The notes beneath the pieces were generated by a model. The model ran no database searches and was not told the DNA's origin. It saw nothing but the letters and a program-made list of their open reading frames with translations. A DNA stretch of 9,636 nt from Peptococcaceae bacterium (GTDB taxonomy: Bacteria > Bacillota > Peptococcia > DRI-13 > UBA5745). Both the position numbers and the translations under genes were made by a program. Of the stretch, positions 1 through 5,673 are shown one piece after another. The stretch lies in assembly GCA_031264885.1 (NCBI GenBank), contig JAISDM010000267.1, positions 1 through 9,636 on the forward strand. The letters run 5' to 3'. The stretch's first letter is position 1. Every line of letters begins with the position of its first letter.

Positions 1-1077
1 TCGAAGTCCACGTCCAGCCAATCCAGCGGGAATCCCATCAGCACGGAGACCCAGCCCGGGTTCAGGCTTCCTCCCGCCGCGGCATTCAGCCCGTCCGAGT
101 GCCGCCCGTTCTCCTTCCGCTGAGATGGAGGGTTGTTGTTCTTCGCGTCGTTCGCTGCCGGTGTCGGAAAAAACGGCGCGGGCGAGCCGCATGAGTTCTT
201 CGTCTGTTGCCCTGGCGATAAATCCAAGAGTTTGACCGCCGCATTGCTCCCGGCCCGCTCCTGGAACATGGCGGCAGCCTGAAGCCCCGGATTCCCGCGC
301 GAATCCCTCTGATTGGGGCCTCCGTGATCCGCGTCCGACGCGCGCGGGGTAGGGAACAGATGCGCTATCTGGTCGTTCAGCGTCAACAGGCGCCCCTCCT
401 TCATGCTTTCCGCGAAGCGCTCCTCCGACTGAGCGCCGCGTGAGCACCCCGCGTCCGGCGTCCTGAAAAGGACAGGGTGGTTCACCTGGTCCTGGAGGCG
501 TATGCACTGACCCTTCCTGATTCTCTTCATCATGCCGGCCGCATCCACGGAACCATGGCAGGGATCGTCCGCCATCGGCGTGCGCCACAAAAAACACCCG
601 CGCCCTCCTGTGCCGCGCTCCGACAGCCGCAGCTTCAAAATGCCAAATCCCAACGGAGTAGCCAAGACGCTCCAGGTCCGAGCATACGTCGTCAGCGGCA
701 ATTCGCACGATGCCAGGTACGTTTTCAGCCACGACCCAACGTGGTCTAGGCTCTCCGACCAGGCGCGAAAATTCCGGCCAGAGATATCTCTCGTCGTCCC
801 TCCCTTTCCGCTTGCCAGCCACGGAGAAGGGTTATTATTGGCAGGGGAAACCTCCGTGGATAAGTTCGATTGGCGGCACTCCTGCATCTGTCAGCACCTC
901 CTTTGACAATGTTTTCACGTCCCCGAAGACAGGGACGCCCGGCCAGCGCTTACGCAAGACTGCCTGGCAGAACGGGTCCCGCTCGCACATCGCGGCGGTC
1001 CGTATGCCAGCGGCTTCGGCGGCAAGATCCAGCCCACCTATTCCTGAGAAAAGCGATAGGGCGTTGATCTCAGGCAT
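1..1077 (-). pseudogene. Broken phage-type DNA cytosine-5 methyltransferase, cut by the window edge
   Basis: C5 methyltransferases transfer a methyl group from S-adenosylmethionine to cytosine in DNA. Seen here: motif I (LFSGIGGLDLAAEAAG, codons 9-24), motif IV with the catalytic Cys (GGFPCQ, Cys79), then two in-frame TAA codons (837-832), then the same frame resumes with PFSVAGKRKG, motif VI (ENVPG, codon 118 on) and motif VIII (RHRRARVF, codons 155-162). At a T6 run (594-589) the frame must shift by one base. After it the new frame reads LWRTPMADD, then FRTPDAG, FPTPRASDAD, FPTPAANDAK and NPGWVSVLMGFPLDW, the TP-rich C-terminal part typical of phage enzymes, and stays open to base 1. With five T's instead of six the gene would read straight through. 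The start ATG overlaps the stop of the upstream helix-turn-helix gene by 8 bp, so the two were probably translationally coupled. As written it cannot give an active enzyme. Confidence 0.88.
832..837 (-). other. In-frame TAATAA insertion in methyltransferase motif IV
   Basis: On the minus strand the codons CAA (Gln80) and CCC (Pro) of the invariant PCQ-PFS motif are separated by TAA TAA. The flanking protein sequence is canonical on both sides and in one frame, so this reads as a clean 6-bp insertion and not as general decay. It stops translation one codon after the catalytic cysteine. Confidence 0.85.
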
Positions 1078-1525
1078 CTTTCGCCACCCCGTCTTCGCTT
1101 ACGGGAACAGGAAATTTCACAATTCCGCCGCTCCCGGCGTAAATTTTTTCCTCAAGGCATGTGCTGAACAGCCGGTTCCGGCTGAGCCAGCCGTCCAGTT
1201 CCTCAACCGGGTAAAATATCAATTTGTTAGAATACCTGACATATTTGGGGCCGGGGTCCATTCCGCCCCGTTTCGCCTTATACCGGCATGTACGGAGAAA
1301 TGAGACCGACCTGCCGATATATTTTGCCGCGTCGCGTTCGTTAAGCATCCTCGGCGCGATTTTTACAGGCCGCGCGCCCTCCGCCTGTTCCTCGCCAAGA
1401 ATCTGTAAACTCAGCTCTCCGGCGAACAGATCTATGGCTTCCCTTGCGCCGGTTACGGGAATCTCCGCGCTGACATGAAAAACCCCCTTTTCGAAGCGGA
1501 TACTTATATTGTTTGGCACTGCCAT
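1070..1525 (-). CDS. Small helix-turn-helix DNA-binding protein, phage or island type
   Basis: Product of 151 residues. The second half (LNERDAAKYIGRS, about residues 61-73, through FYPVEELDGWLSRN) has the layout of the MerR/AlpA/excisionase-like helix-turn-helix family: a helix starting at a Leu-x-x-x-x-AA pattern, a recognition helix, and a wing ending in a predicted helix VEELDGWL. Such proteins bind operators or bend DNA in mobile elements. The first 50 residues (strand-rich, then an acidic helix) match nothing I recognise. I chose the ATG at 1525 over the GTG at 1528 because the SD-like AGGCGG then sits at normal spacing. The stop lies 8 bp inside the methyltransferase start, so the two genes form an operon. 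Target and exact role are not visible. Confidence 0.72.
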   Translation of the reverse strand: MAVPNNISIRFEKGVFHVSAEIPVTGAREAIDLFAGELSLQILGEEQAEGARPVKIAPRMLNERDAAKYIGRSVSFLRTCRYKAKRGGMDPGPKYVRYSNKLIFYPVEELDGWLSRNRLFSTCLEEKIYAGSGGIVKFPVPVSEDGVAKDA

Positions 1526-1628
1526 CACCGCCTGTCACGGTAGAATCTGACGCCCGGGGCAGCCGGGCCGGAAACCGCGTTCTGTTCCCCAGGCATCGGT
1601 ATAATTCTATGCATGGTTTTTGGGAGCG

Positions 1629-1657
1629 AATACATTTTTGAGGGGCGGATATCTCAA
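1629..1657 (-). promoter_or_regulatory. Candidate promoter for the helix-turn-helix/methyltransferase operon
   Basis: On the minus strand TTGAGA (1657-1652) and TGTATT (1634-1629) are separated by exactly 17 bp, about 100 bp upstream of the start at 1525. The -35 is 5/6 and the -10 is 4/6 of the sigma70 consensus. It is the best candidate in the leader but is untested. Confidence 0.4.
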
Positions 1658-1677
1658 CGCGCCGCCGGGCGCGTTTT
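1657..1677 (+). repeat. GC-rich hairpin at the edge of the candidate promoter
   Basis: ACGCGCC (1657-1663) and GGCGCGT (1668-1674) form a perfect 7-bp stem with a 4-base loop, followed on the plus strand by TTT. No plus-strand gene ends just before it, so it is either a weak terminator for stray plus-strand transcription or an operator next to the -35 box at 1652-1657. Confidence 0.4.
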
Positions 1678-1733
1678 ACGGCAATGGGACGTGTCATGGC
1701 TGACGGTGGGGAAAAAATTTAGCCTTAGCGAAG

Positions 1734-1764
1734 AAAAAGCGCCGCCGTATAACGAAACGGCGGC
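1734..1764 (-). terminator. Rho-independent terminator-like hairpin, minus strand
   Basis: GCCGCCGT (1741-1748) and ACGGCGGC (1757-1764) form a perfect 8-bp GC-rich stem with an 8-base loop. On the minus strand it is followed by GC and then TTTTT (1738-1734). It would stop transcription coming from the right before it enters the helix-turn-helix operon. No gene is visible directly before it. Confidence 0.6.
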
Positions 1765-1992
1765 TTCGCGAAAATGTTGAAACATTCTCTTAAGATATTG
1801 TGAAATACTCTTAAATAAAGAGGCTGTCCGGGGATTGAGCCTCCCGCCCCCCTCTGGCTGACGGTATTCCGGGGGGTATCCGAAGTTTGTGCTGGACGCT
1901 GGACAGTACCGCTTTGACGGGATTGGCAAAATAGAGGGATGTCAGAAAATATGTTTGGAAAATAAATTTTGGAGGACATACGGAGGACAGAG

Positions 1993-2029
1993 AAAATAAA
2001 AAGGGCTCAGGAAAATCTCCTGAACCCTT
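1993..2029 (-). terminator. Terminator behind the tRNA-Val fragment
   Basis: On the minus strand AAGGGTTCAGGA (2029-2018) pairs with TCCTGAGCCCTT (2012-2001) in a 12-bp stem with one G-U wobble and a 5-base loop, followed by TTTTTATTTT. It starts 10 bp after the CCA end, the normal place for a tRNA gene's own terminator. This indicates that the original 3' flank of the tRNA gene is on this side. Confidence 0.8.
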
Positions 2030-2038
2030 GCTATTCCT

Positions 2039-2085
2039 TGGTGGGCGACACAGGGATCGAACCTGTGACTTCTTCCGTGTGAGGG
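2039..2085 (-). tRNA. 3' part of tRNA-Val(CAC): attachment-site copy, not a functional tRNA
   Basis: Reading on the minus strand: CC of the anticodon 5' stem, loop CTCACAC (anticodon CAC, valine GTG codon), stem GGAAG, variable loop AAGTC, T arm ACAGG/TTCGATC/CCTGT, acceptor strand GTCGCCC, A, then CCA at 2041-2039. The pairing 5' anticodon strand is lost after two bases (the sequence continues GACAC instead of CTT), and there is no D arm or 5' acceptor strand. This is the usual product of integration at the anticodon loop of a tRNA gene: the intact gene is rebuilt at one end and this 3' copy stays at the other. The 3' side carries the native terminator, so the element should lie at coordinates above 2085. 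Confidence 0.85.
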
Positions 2086-2173
2086 TGTCTCAGGCGCTTT
2101 TTTGAGTTGTTGCCATTTCTGGGTTTTTGCCGTAAATCCTGATACTGCAAGGGTTTATCTTTATATCCGTTTT

Positions 2174-2236
2174 CCTCCTTGTTCTATTTTTACCCATGTC
2201 TTATACTCTCTATAGAACAAATACAGAACAAGGAGG
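2174..2236. repeat. 12-bp inverted repeat bracketing the integrase promoter, with a third half-copy
   Basis: CCTCCTTGTTCT (2174-2185) is the perfect reverse complement of AGAACAAGGAGG (2225-2236), with 39 bp between. The core AGAACAA occurs again at 2214-2220, exactly 11 bp before the second copy, and there TAGAACAA also pairs with TTGTTCTA (2179-2186). The right half contains the integrase SD (AAGGAGG, 2230-2236). Two readings are possible: arm-type integrase binding sites on one face of the helix, or an RNA fold that hides the SD in transcripts entering from upstream. Confidence 0.75.
2179..2207 (+). promoter_or_regulatory. Integrase promoter
   Basis: TTGTTC (2179-2184) and TATACT (2202-2207) are separated by exactly 17 bp, a good sigma70-type match. 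Transcription would start near 2214, about 35 bases before the integrase ATG. The -35 lies inside the left half of the 12-bp inverted repeat, so whatever binds that repeat would compete with RNA polymerase. Confidence 0.65.
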
Positions 2237-2248
2237 CTGGGGAAAATT

Positions 2249-3481
2249 ATGAGAACTCATCTGACTCAATCCTATGTCAGCTCCCTCAAGCCGGACCCCG
2301 GCAAGGCGCTGTGGATAACAGACGACGAGATCAAAAACCTAAAACTCTACGTCGGAGCCGGCGGCTCGAAAGTCTGGTATCTATATTATTACGGCTCTGA
2401 CGGCAAAAAAGCAAGCAAAAAACTTGGGGCGGCGGACAAACTCACTGTGGCGCAGGCCCGGATGCTCGCTCAGGATGTCGGTGGGCGGGTCATCCGGGGC
2501 GAGAATGTGAAAAAAGAGAAACCATCTCCAAAACTCACTTACGGAGAATTTCTGCGGGCTCACTACGAACCCTGGGTTCTCGCGAACAGGAAAACCGGGC
2601 GTGAGACGATGCAAATTCTCCGCAGTACCTTTGAATTTCTCATGCCCAGGCCCGTCGCTGAACTGTCGGTCATGGAGATAGAGCAATGGCGCACGATGCG
2701 GATAAAAGAAGGCCGGAAGGCCGCCACGCTCAACAGACAGATTACAGCCCTCAAATCTACGCTCAGCTGGGCGCTCGACCGCGAAATCATCGAAAGGAAG
2801 CCGCTGGAAAAGCTGGGCAGGCTCTCGGAAGCGGACAGCGAGAAAAAAGTGAGATACCTGTCTTCCGATGAGAGAGAGCGGCTTTTCAATGCGCTTGATG
2901 AACGGGAGGAACGGATCAGGACAGGCAGAGACAGCCATAACCAGTGGTCGCGGGAAAGAGAGCGGTCAGCGCTCCCCAATCTGAGAGCCGCTTATTTCGC
3001 CGATCATCTGAAACCGATGATTATTGTTTCCCTGAACACAGGTATCAGACAGGGGTCATTATTCCGGCTATGCTGGAGCGACATTGATTTTCAGGAGGGA
3101 ATTTTGACCGTCAGGGCTGTAAACTCGAAAAACGAAAAGACAGTCCATATCCCAATGAACGGGACTTTAACGCGCGCGTTGAAGGAATGGAAAGAACAAA
3201 CGAAGGGCGATGGCGGGAAACTTGTATTTCCGTCCCCTAAAAGCGGTGAGGTAATGGACAACTGCAAAACCGCCTGGGCAAGGCTTTTGAAGGATGCTGC
3301 AATTCCAAATTTCCGCTGGCACGACATGCGGCATGACTTCGCGTCCTGCCTTGTTATGAACGGTGTTGACCTCAACACCGTCCGTGAACTCATGGGACAC
3401 GCTGATCTCAAGATGACGCTGCGGTACGCGCATTTGGCGCCATCAGTCAAAATGAAGGCTGTGGAGACGCTGGACGGGTAA
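2249..3481 (+). CDS. Tyrosine recombinase (site-specific integrase) of the tRNA-targeting island type
   Basis: Integrates and excises the element by strand exchange through a phosphotyrosine intermediate. The 410 residues fit the family. Residues 1-90 are an N-terminal arm-binding-like domain (KVWYLYYYG, KKASKKLGAADKLTVAQAR). Residues 95-185 are the SAM-like core-binding domain. The catalytic domain runs from about 200 to 400. Catalytic residues visible: Arg267 (TGIRQGS), probable Lys294 (NSKNEK), His358 and Arg361 (WHDMRHDFA), His384 (LMGH) and the nucleophile Tyr393 (LRYAH). All are present, so the enzyme looks active. The region between 220 and 250 carries a charged insertion. AAGGAGG lies 12 bases before the ATG, slightly far. 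The gene points into the element from the tRNA-Val att site. No excisionase is visible next to it. Confidence 0.95.
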   Translation: MRTHLTQSYVSSLKPDPGKALWITDDEIKNLKLYVGAGGSKVWYLYYYGSDGKKASKKLGAADKLTVAQARMLAQDVGGRVIRGENVKKEKPSPKLTYGEFLRAHYEPWVLANRKTGRETMQILRSTFEFLMPRPVAELSVMEIEQWRTMRIKEGRKAATLNRQITALKSTLSWALDREIIERKPLEKLGRLSEADSEKKVRYLSSDERERLFNALDEREERIRTGRDSHNQWSRERERSALPNLRAAYFADHLKPMIIVSLNTGIRQGSLFRLCWSDIDFQEGILTVRAVNSKNEKTVHIPMNGTLTRALKEWKEQTKGDGGKLVFPSPKSGEVMDNCKTAWARLLKDAAIPNFRWHDMRHDFASCLVMNGVDLNTVRELMGHADLKMTLRYAHLAPSVKMKAVETLDG

Positions 3482-3546
3482 TCAAAAATGACGTGTTCTT
3501 AAATATCAAAATTCTGACTTAGAAGCCGCCAGTTATATCGTAGGCA

Positions 3547-3577
3547 TTGCGGTCTCTAACTGATGTATACTTACAAT
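3547..3577 (+). promoter_or_regulatory. Weak candidate promoter before the Fic gene
   Basis: TTGCGG (3547-3552) and TACAAT (3572-3577) lie 19 bp apart, and TATACT (3566-3571) overlaps the same place without a good -35. The 121-bp gap after the integrase and this AT-rich stretch suggest that the Fic gene has its own promoter, but the match is poor. Confidence 0.25.
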
Positions 3578-3602
3578 AAGATGTTCCCGAAGGGGCTGAA
3601 TA

Positions 3603-4694
3603 ATGATGCCGTATGATCCCCGGATACCTTATGATGAACTTCCTCCGCTGCCCCCCGCAAGAGACGTGGAGACAAAAAATGTCCTAAAACAATGTTTAGG
3701 CGCGACGAGAGCCCTGGCGGAACTTAAAGGAATAGGAGACCTCATTCCGAACCAAGCTATACTTATCAACGCTATCCCTTTGCAGGAAGCAAAGCTGAGT
3801 TCGGAAATCGAAAATATCGTTACCACACAGGACGAACTTTACAAAGCCGCTTTAGACGAAGGGATGACCGCCGATCCTCAGACCAAAGAGGTTCTTAGGT
3901 ATCGCACAGCTCTCAGGCACGGCTTTAACGAAATTTCAAAAAACCGTTTCTCCATCGGCCTGATCCGGGAAGTCTGTTCGATTCTTCGCGGCGCAGATAT
4001 GGATTTCAGGTCTCAGTCAGAGAACGTCTTTATCGGCAACCCCATCACCAGGCAAGTGCGCTACACCCCGCCGAGCGGAGGCGCGGCGGTCAGCGAAAAG
4101 CTCGATAATCTCGAACAATTCTTGTTGCTGCCCGGGGATGAAGGACCGGACCCCCTGGTGCGAATGGCCATGGCTCACTATCAATTCGAGGCTATCCATC
4201 CATTTATCGACGGGAACGGACGTTCAGGGCGTATTTTGAATATCCTCTATCTCATCCATTCAGGTTTGCTGAAGATTCCTGTTCTTTACCTCAGCCGGTA
4301 TATTATCCGCACGAAAAGCGAATACTATAAACTGCTTAGAGGTGTCACAGAGAATGATTCCTGGGAGCCATGGATACTCTATATCTTGAAAGGTATCGAG
4401 GAAACCGCTGTATGGACAAAAGAAAGAGTCGAAGCCATCCGCGGCTTGTTCGAGGATACTGTACTGCTTTGCAGGGAAAAAGCTCCTAAGGTCTATTCAA
4501 AGGAGCTCATTGAAGCGATATTCGCGCAGCCGTACTGCAAAATATCGTTTTTGACGGAAGCAGGCATCGCCAAACGCCAGAGCGCGTCTTTATATTTGAA
4601 AGAGCTTGAGCGCCTGGGCATTCTTCAAAGTGAAAAACGGGGCAGGGAGAGTATTTATAAACATCTGGCGCTTCTTGATATTCTCACGCGGTAA
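3603..4694 (+). CDS. Fic-domain protein with N-terminal inhibitory motif and C-terminal winged helix
   Basis: Fic enzymes usually move AMP from ATP to a hydroxyl side chain of a target protein. The 363 residues fit the stand-alone class with a Fic_N-type beginning (PPLPP near residue 16). The inhibitory motif S-x-x-x-E-N is residues 66-71 (SSEIEN), where Glu70 is expected to block productive ATP binding until relieved. The active-site loop is intact: HPFIDGNGRSGR, residues 199-210, with catalytic His199. About residues 295-360 look like a winged helix-turn-helix (KISFLTEAGIAKRQSASLYL, then LERLGILQSEKRG), so it may also bind DNA and regulate itself. AGGGG lies 7 bases before the first ATG; a second ATG follows at once, so the start may be 3606. 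No separate antitoxin gene adjoins it, as expected for a self-inhibited Fic. The substrate is unknown. Confidence 0.92.
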   Translation: MMPYDPRIPYDELPPLPPARDVETKNVLKQCLGATRALAELKGIGDLIPNQAILINAIPLQEAKLSSEIENIVTTQDELYKAALDEGMTADPQTKEVLRYRTALRHGFNEISKNRFSIGLIREVCSILRGADMDFRSQSENVFIGNPITRQVRYTPPSGGAAVSEKLDNLEQFLLLPGDEGPDPLVRMAMAHYQFEAIHPFIDGNGRSGRILNILYLIHSGLLKIPVLYLSRYIIRTKSEYYKLLRGVTENDSWEPWILYILKGIEETAVWTKERVEAIRGLFEDTVLLCREKAPKVYSKELIEAIFAQPYCKISFLTEAGIAKRQSASLYLKELERLGILQSEKRGRESIYKHLALLDILTR

Positions 4695-4704
4695 CCGCCC
4701 AAAT

Positions 4705-4769
4705 GATATGTCGGTTTTCCGGCCTAAAATCGACATATCAAGGAAATATGTCGATGGCGCCGACATATT
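4705..4769. repeat. Two consecutive palindromes sharing the ATATGTCG half-site
   Basis: GATATGTCG (4705-4713) pairs with CGACATATC (4731-4739) across 17 bp, and AATATGTCG (4745-4753) pairs with CGACATATT (4761-4769) across 7 bp. Both arms are perfect over 9 bp, giving four ATATGTCG half-sites in alternating orientation within 65 bp. The block begins 10 bp after the Fic stop and lies upstream of the promoter at 4832. Candidate roles are an operator for the Fic protein's winged helix, a bidirectional stop or RNA-stabilising hairpin, or a mobile REP-like repeat. There is no T run, so a simple terminator is unlikely. Confidence 0.75.
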
Positions 4770-4831
4770 GGACAGCGCACGTGACAGGCGCACAATTAGA
4801 AGCGATATTTGGGGCCTGTCCTCAAAAACTC

Positions 4832-4860
4832 TTAACAAATGCCAGTGATAGATATAGAAT
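4832..4860 (+). promoter_or_regulatory. Promoter for the plus-strand orphan-domain gene
   Basis: TTAACA (4832-4837) and TAGAAT (4855-4860) are separated by exactly 17 bp, each 5/6 to the sigma70 consensus. Transcription would start near 4867, about 46 bases before the ATG at 4913. The palindrome block ends 62 bp upstream. Confidence 0.55.
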
Positions 4861-4912
4861 TGTTAAAAGCAAAAATAAAATATACCGGTGGTTCAGATTA
4901 TGGTGTTTTTCA

Positions 4913-5586
4913 ATGGCTGTTAAACTGTTAAACGAAATCCTGAAGGAATTTCTGTTCAAGGGACCGAAGTCCGAGACCCGCTTCATATCCGGCTTCCTGG
5001 AGAAAACCCAGCCGCCGGGGGAGACGGGTGAACCGGAGGAAAACAAGCCGGCTGGCTTGCGGCCGTCACTAAACTGCTGCGCCTGTACCAGGAACAGCCG
5101 GAGGGCGGGGAGGAGGACGTACAAAAGGAGCCCGAAATCGACCGCGAGGCGTTCGACAAGGTATATACGTCTATCAAGGGGCTGTATCTCTTTTGGCTGG
5201 ACTTCGCGGTCTTCAACATGCTCAGGCACACTAACAGGCCGAACGCGTTCAGGGATGAGATGAGCAAATACATCCGCCTCTACAACGACAAGCACCGGTC
5301 AAGACGAAAGCTGATGGCTGGTATCGTCGGGCAATACAAACACTACGTCACGCACTACCTCGAAAATGCGCCCTCCCCAGAAAAGCTTGACCCGGGCGCC
5401 GGGCTGGAGACCGCGGCCTTCCTTGACGCGATGACCACAGCGGGGGTCGTGCGCGCGTGTTCCCGCGTCAGCCGGGAGGAGATACGGGAGTACTTCGCCG
5501 GCCGGCACGAGTACATACTGATGTGGCTGCGTCCCCTCGAATCACGGATAAAGGGCGGCACAGTGATAATGAAACAGCGGCGCTAG
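4913..5586 (+). pseudogene. Stand-alone copy of the N-terminal domain of the modular protein, with a frameshift
   Basis: I do not recognise the family. The first frame reads MAVKLLNEILKEF, then SETRFISGFLEKTQ. At the A4 run 5040-5043 the frame must slip back one base; beyond it the text is KQAGWLAAVTKLLRLYQEQP, then YTSIKGLYLFWLDFAVF, and it runs open to 5586. Both parts match the N-terminal domain of the convergent gene at 5673-7130 (SITERKFISKF; PMIKGVYLFWIDYHAF), which shows that they belong to one gene of about 225 codons. One more A in the run would restore it, so it is either a recent one-base deletion, a sequencing error, or less likely programmed slippage (GGAAAAC is not a good slippery site). 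The product is predicted mostly helical, without signal peptide or clear membrane span. The SD before 4913 is weak. Unlike its paralogue it ends right after this domain (RIKGGTVIMKQRR). Confidence 0.7.
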
Positions 5587-5641
5587 GGAGTGCTTACACG
5601 GGGTATGCCATGAACCCAAAGTATGCTTAGGCGCTTAATAA

Positions 5642-5673
5642 TTCAGACTAACCGGGAATCTGAACCATTTTTT
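5642..5673 (+). terminator. Candidate terminator between the convergent paralogues
   Basis: TTCAGA (5642-5647) and TCTGAA (5659-5664) form a 6-bp stem with an 11-base loop, followed by CCA and TTTTTT (5668-5673). It ends the plus-strand gene and touches the stop codon of the minus-strand gene. The stem is short, so it may be inefficient. Confidence 0.45.

Larger units (their letters stand above)
1529..2038. other. Gene-free stretch of about 510 bp left of the att site
   Basis: I find no convincing gene here. The open frames lack family resemblance and an SD, and the longest minus-strand one runs through a terminator hairpin. Contents: the operon leader and candidate promoter, two hairpins listed separately, a weaker minus-strand hairpin GAGGCT/AGCCTC (1820-1825/1838-1843) followed by TTTATTT, a direct repeat GGAGGACA (about 1971-1990), and the tRNA terminator at 1993-2029. 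If the right side is the inserted element, this stretch is the original chromosome downstream of the tRNA-Val gene or part of another insertion. Confidence 0.55.

Noticed and set aside
1817..1845. Insertion-sequence end suggested by GAGGCTGTCC near 1820
   Set aside because: There is no transposase, no matching inverted end and no target duplication nearby; it is just as well a small hairpin.
1725..1979. Minus-strand open frame of 84 codons in the gene-free stretch
   Set aside because: It reads through the hairpin at 1734-1764, has no clear SD and a composition unlike the real genes here.
1971..1990. Tandem GGAGGACA as ribosome binding sites of a small gene
   Set aside because: No start codon with a usable frame follows at proper spacing; the downstream sequence is the tRNA terminator.
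4703..4912. Longer open frame from 4703 leading into the orphan-domain gene
   Set aside because: It runs through the palindrome block and the promoter, its extra residues do not match the paralogue, and the similarity starts only after the ATG at 4913.
5036..5048. Programmed -1 frameshifting at GGAAAAC
   Set aside because: It does not fit the X-XXY-YYZ slippery pattern well and I see no clear stimulatory hairpin just downstream; a one-base indel is simpler.
4822..5295. Minus-strand open frame of 157 codons opposite the orphan-domain gene
   Set aside because: It is the complement of a region whose plus-strand translation clearly matches a paralogue; it has no SD and no family resemblance.
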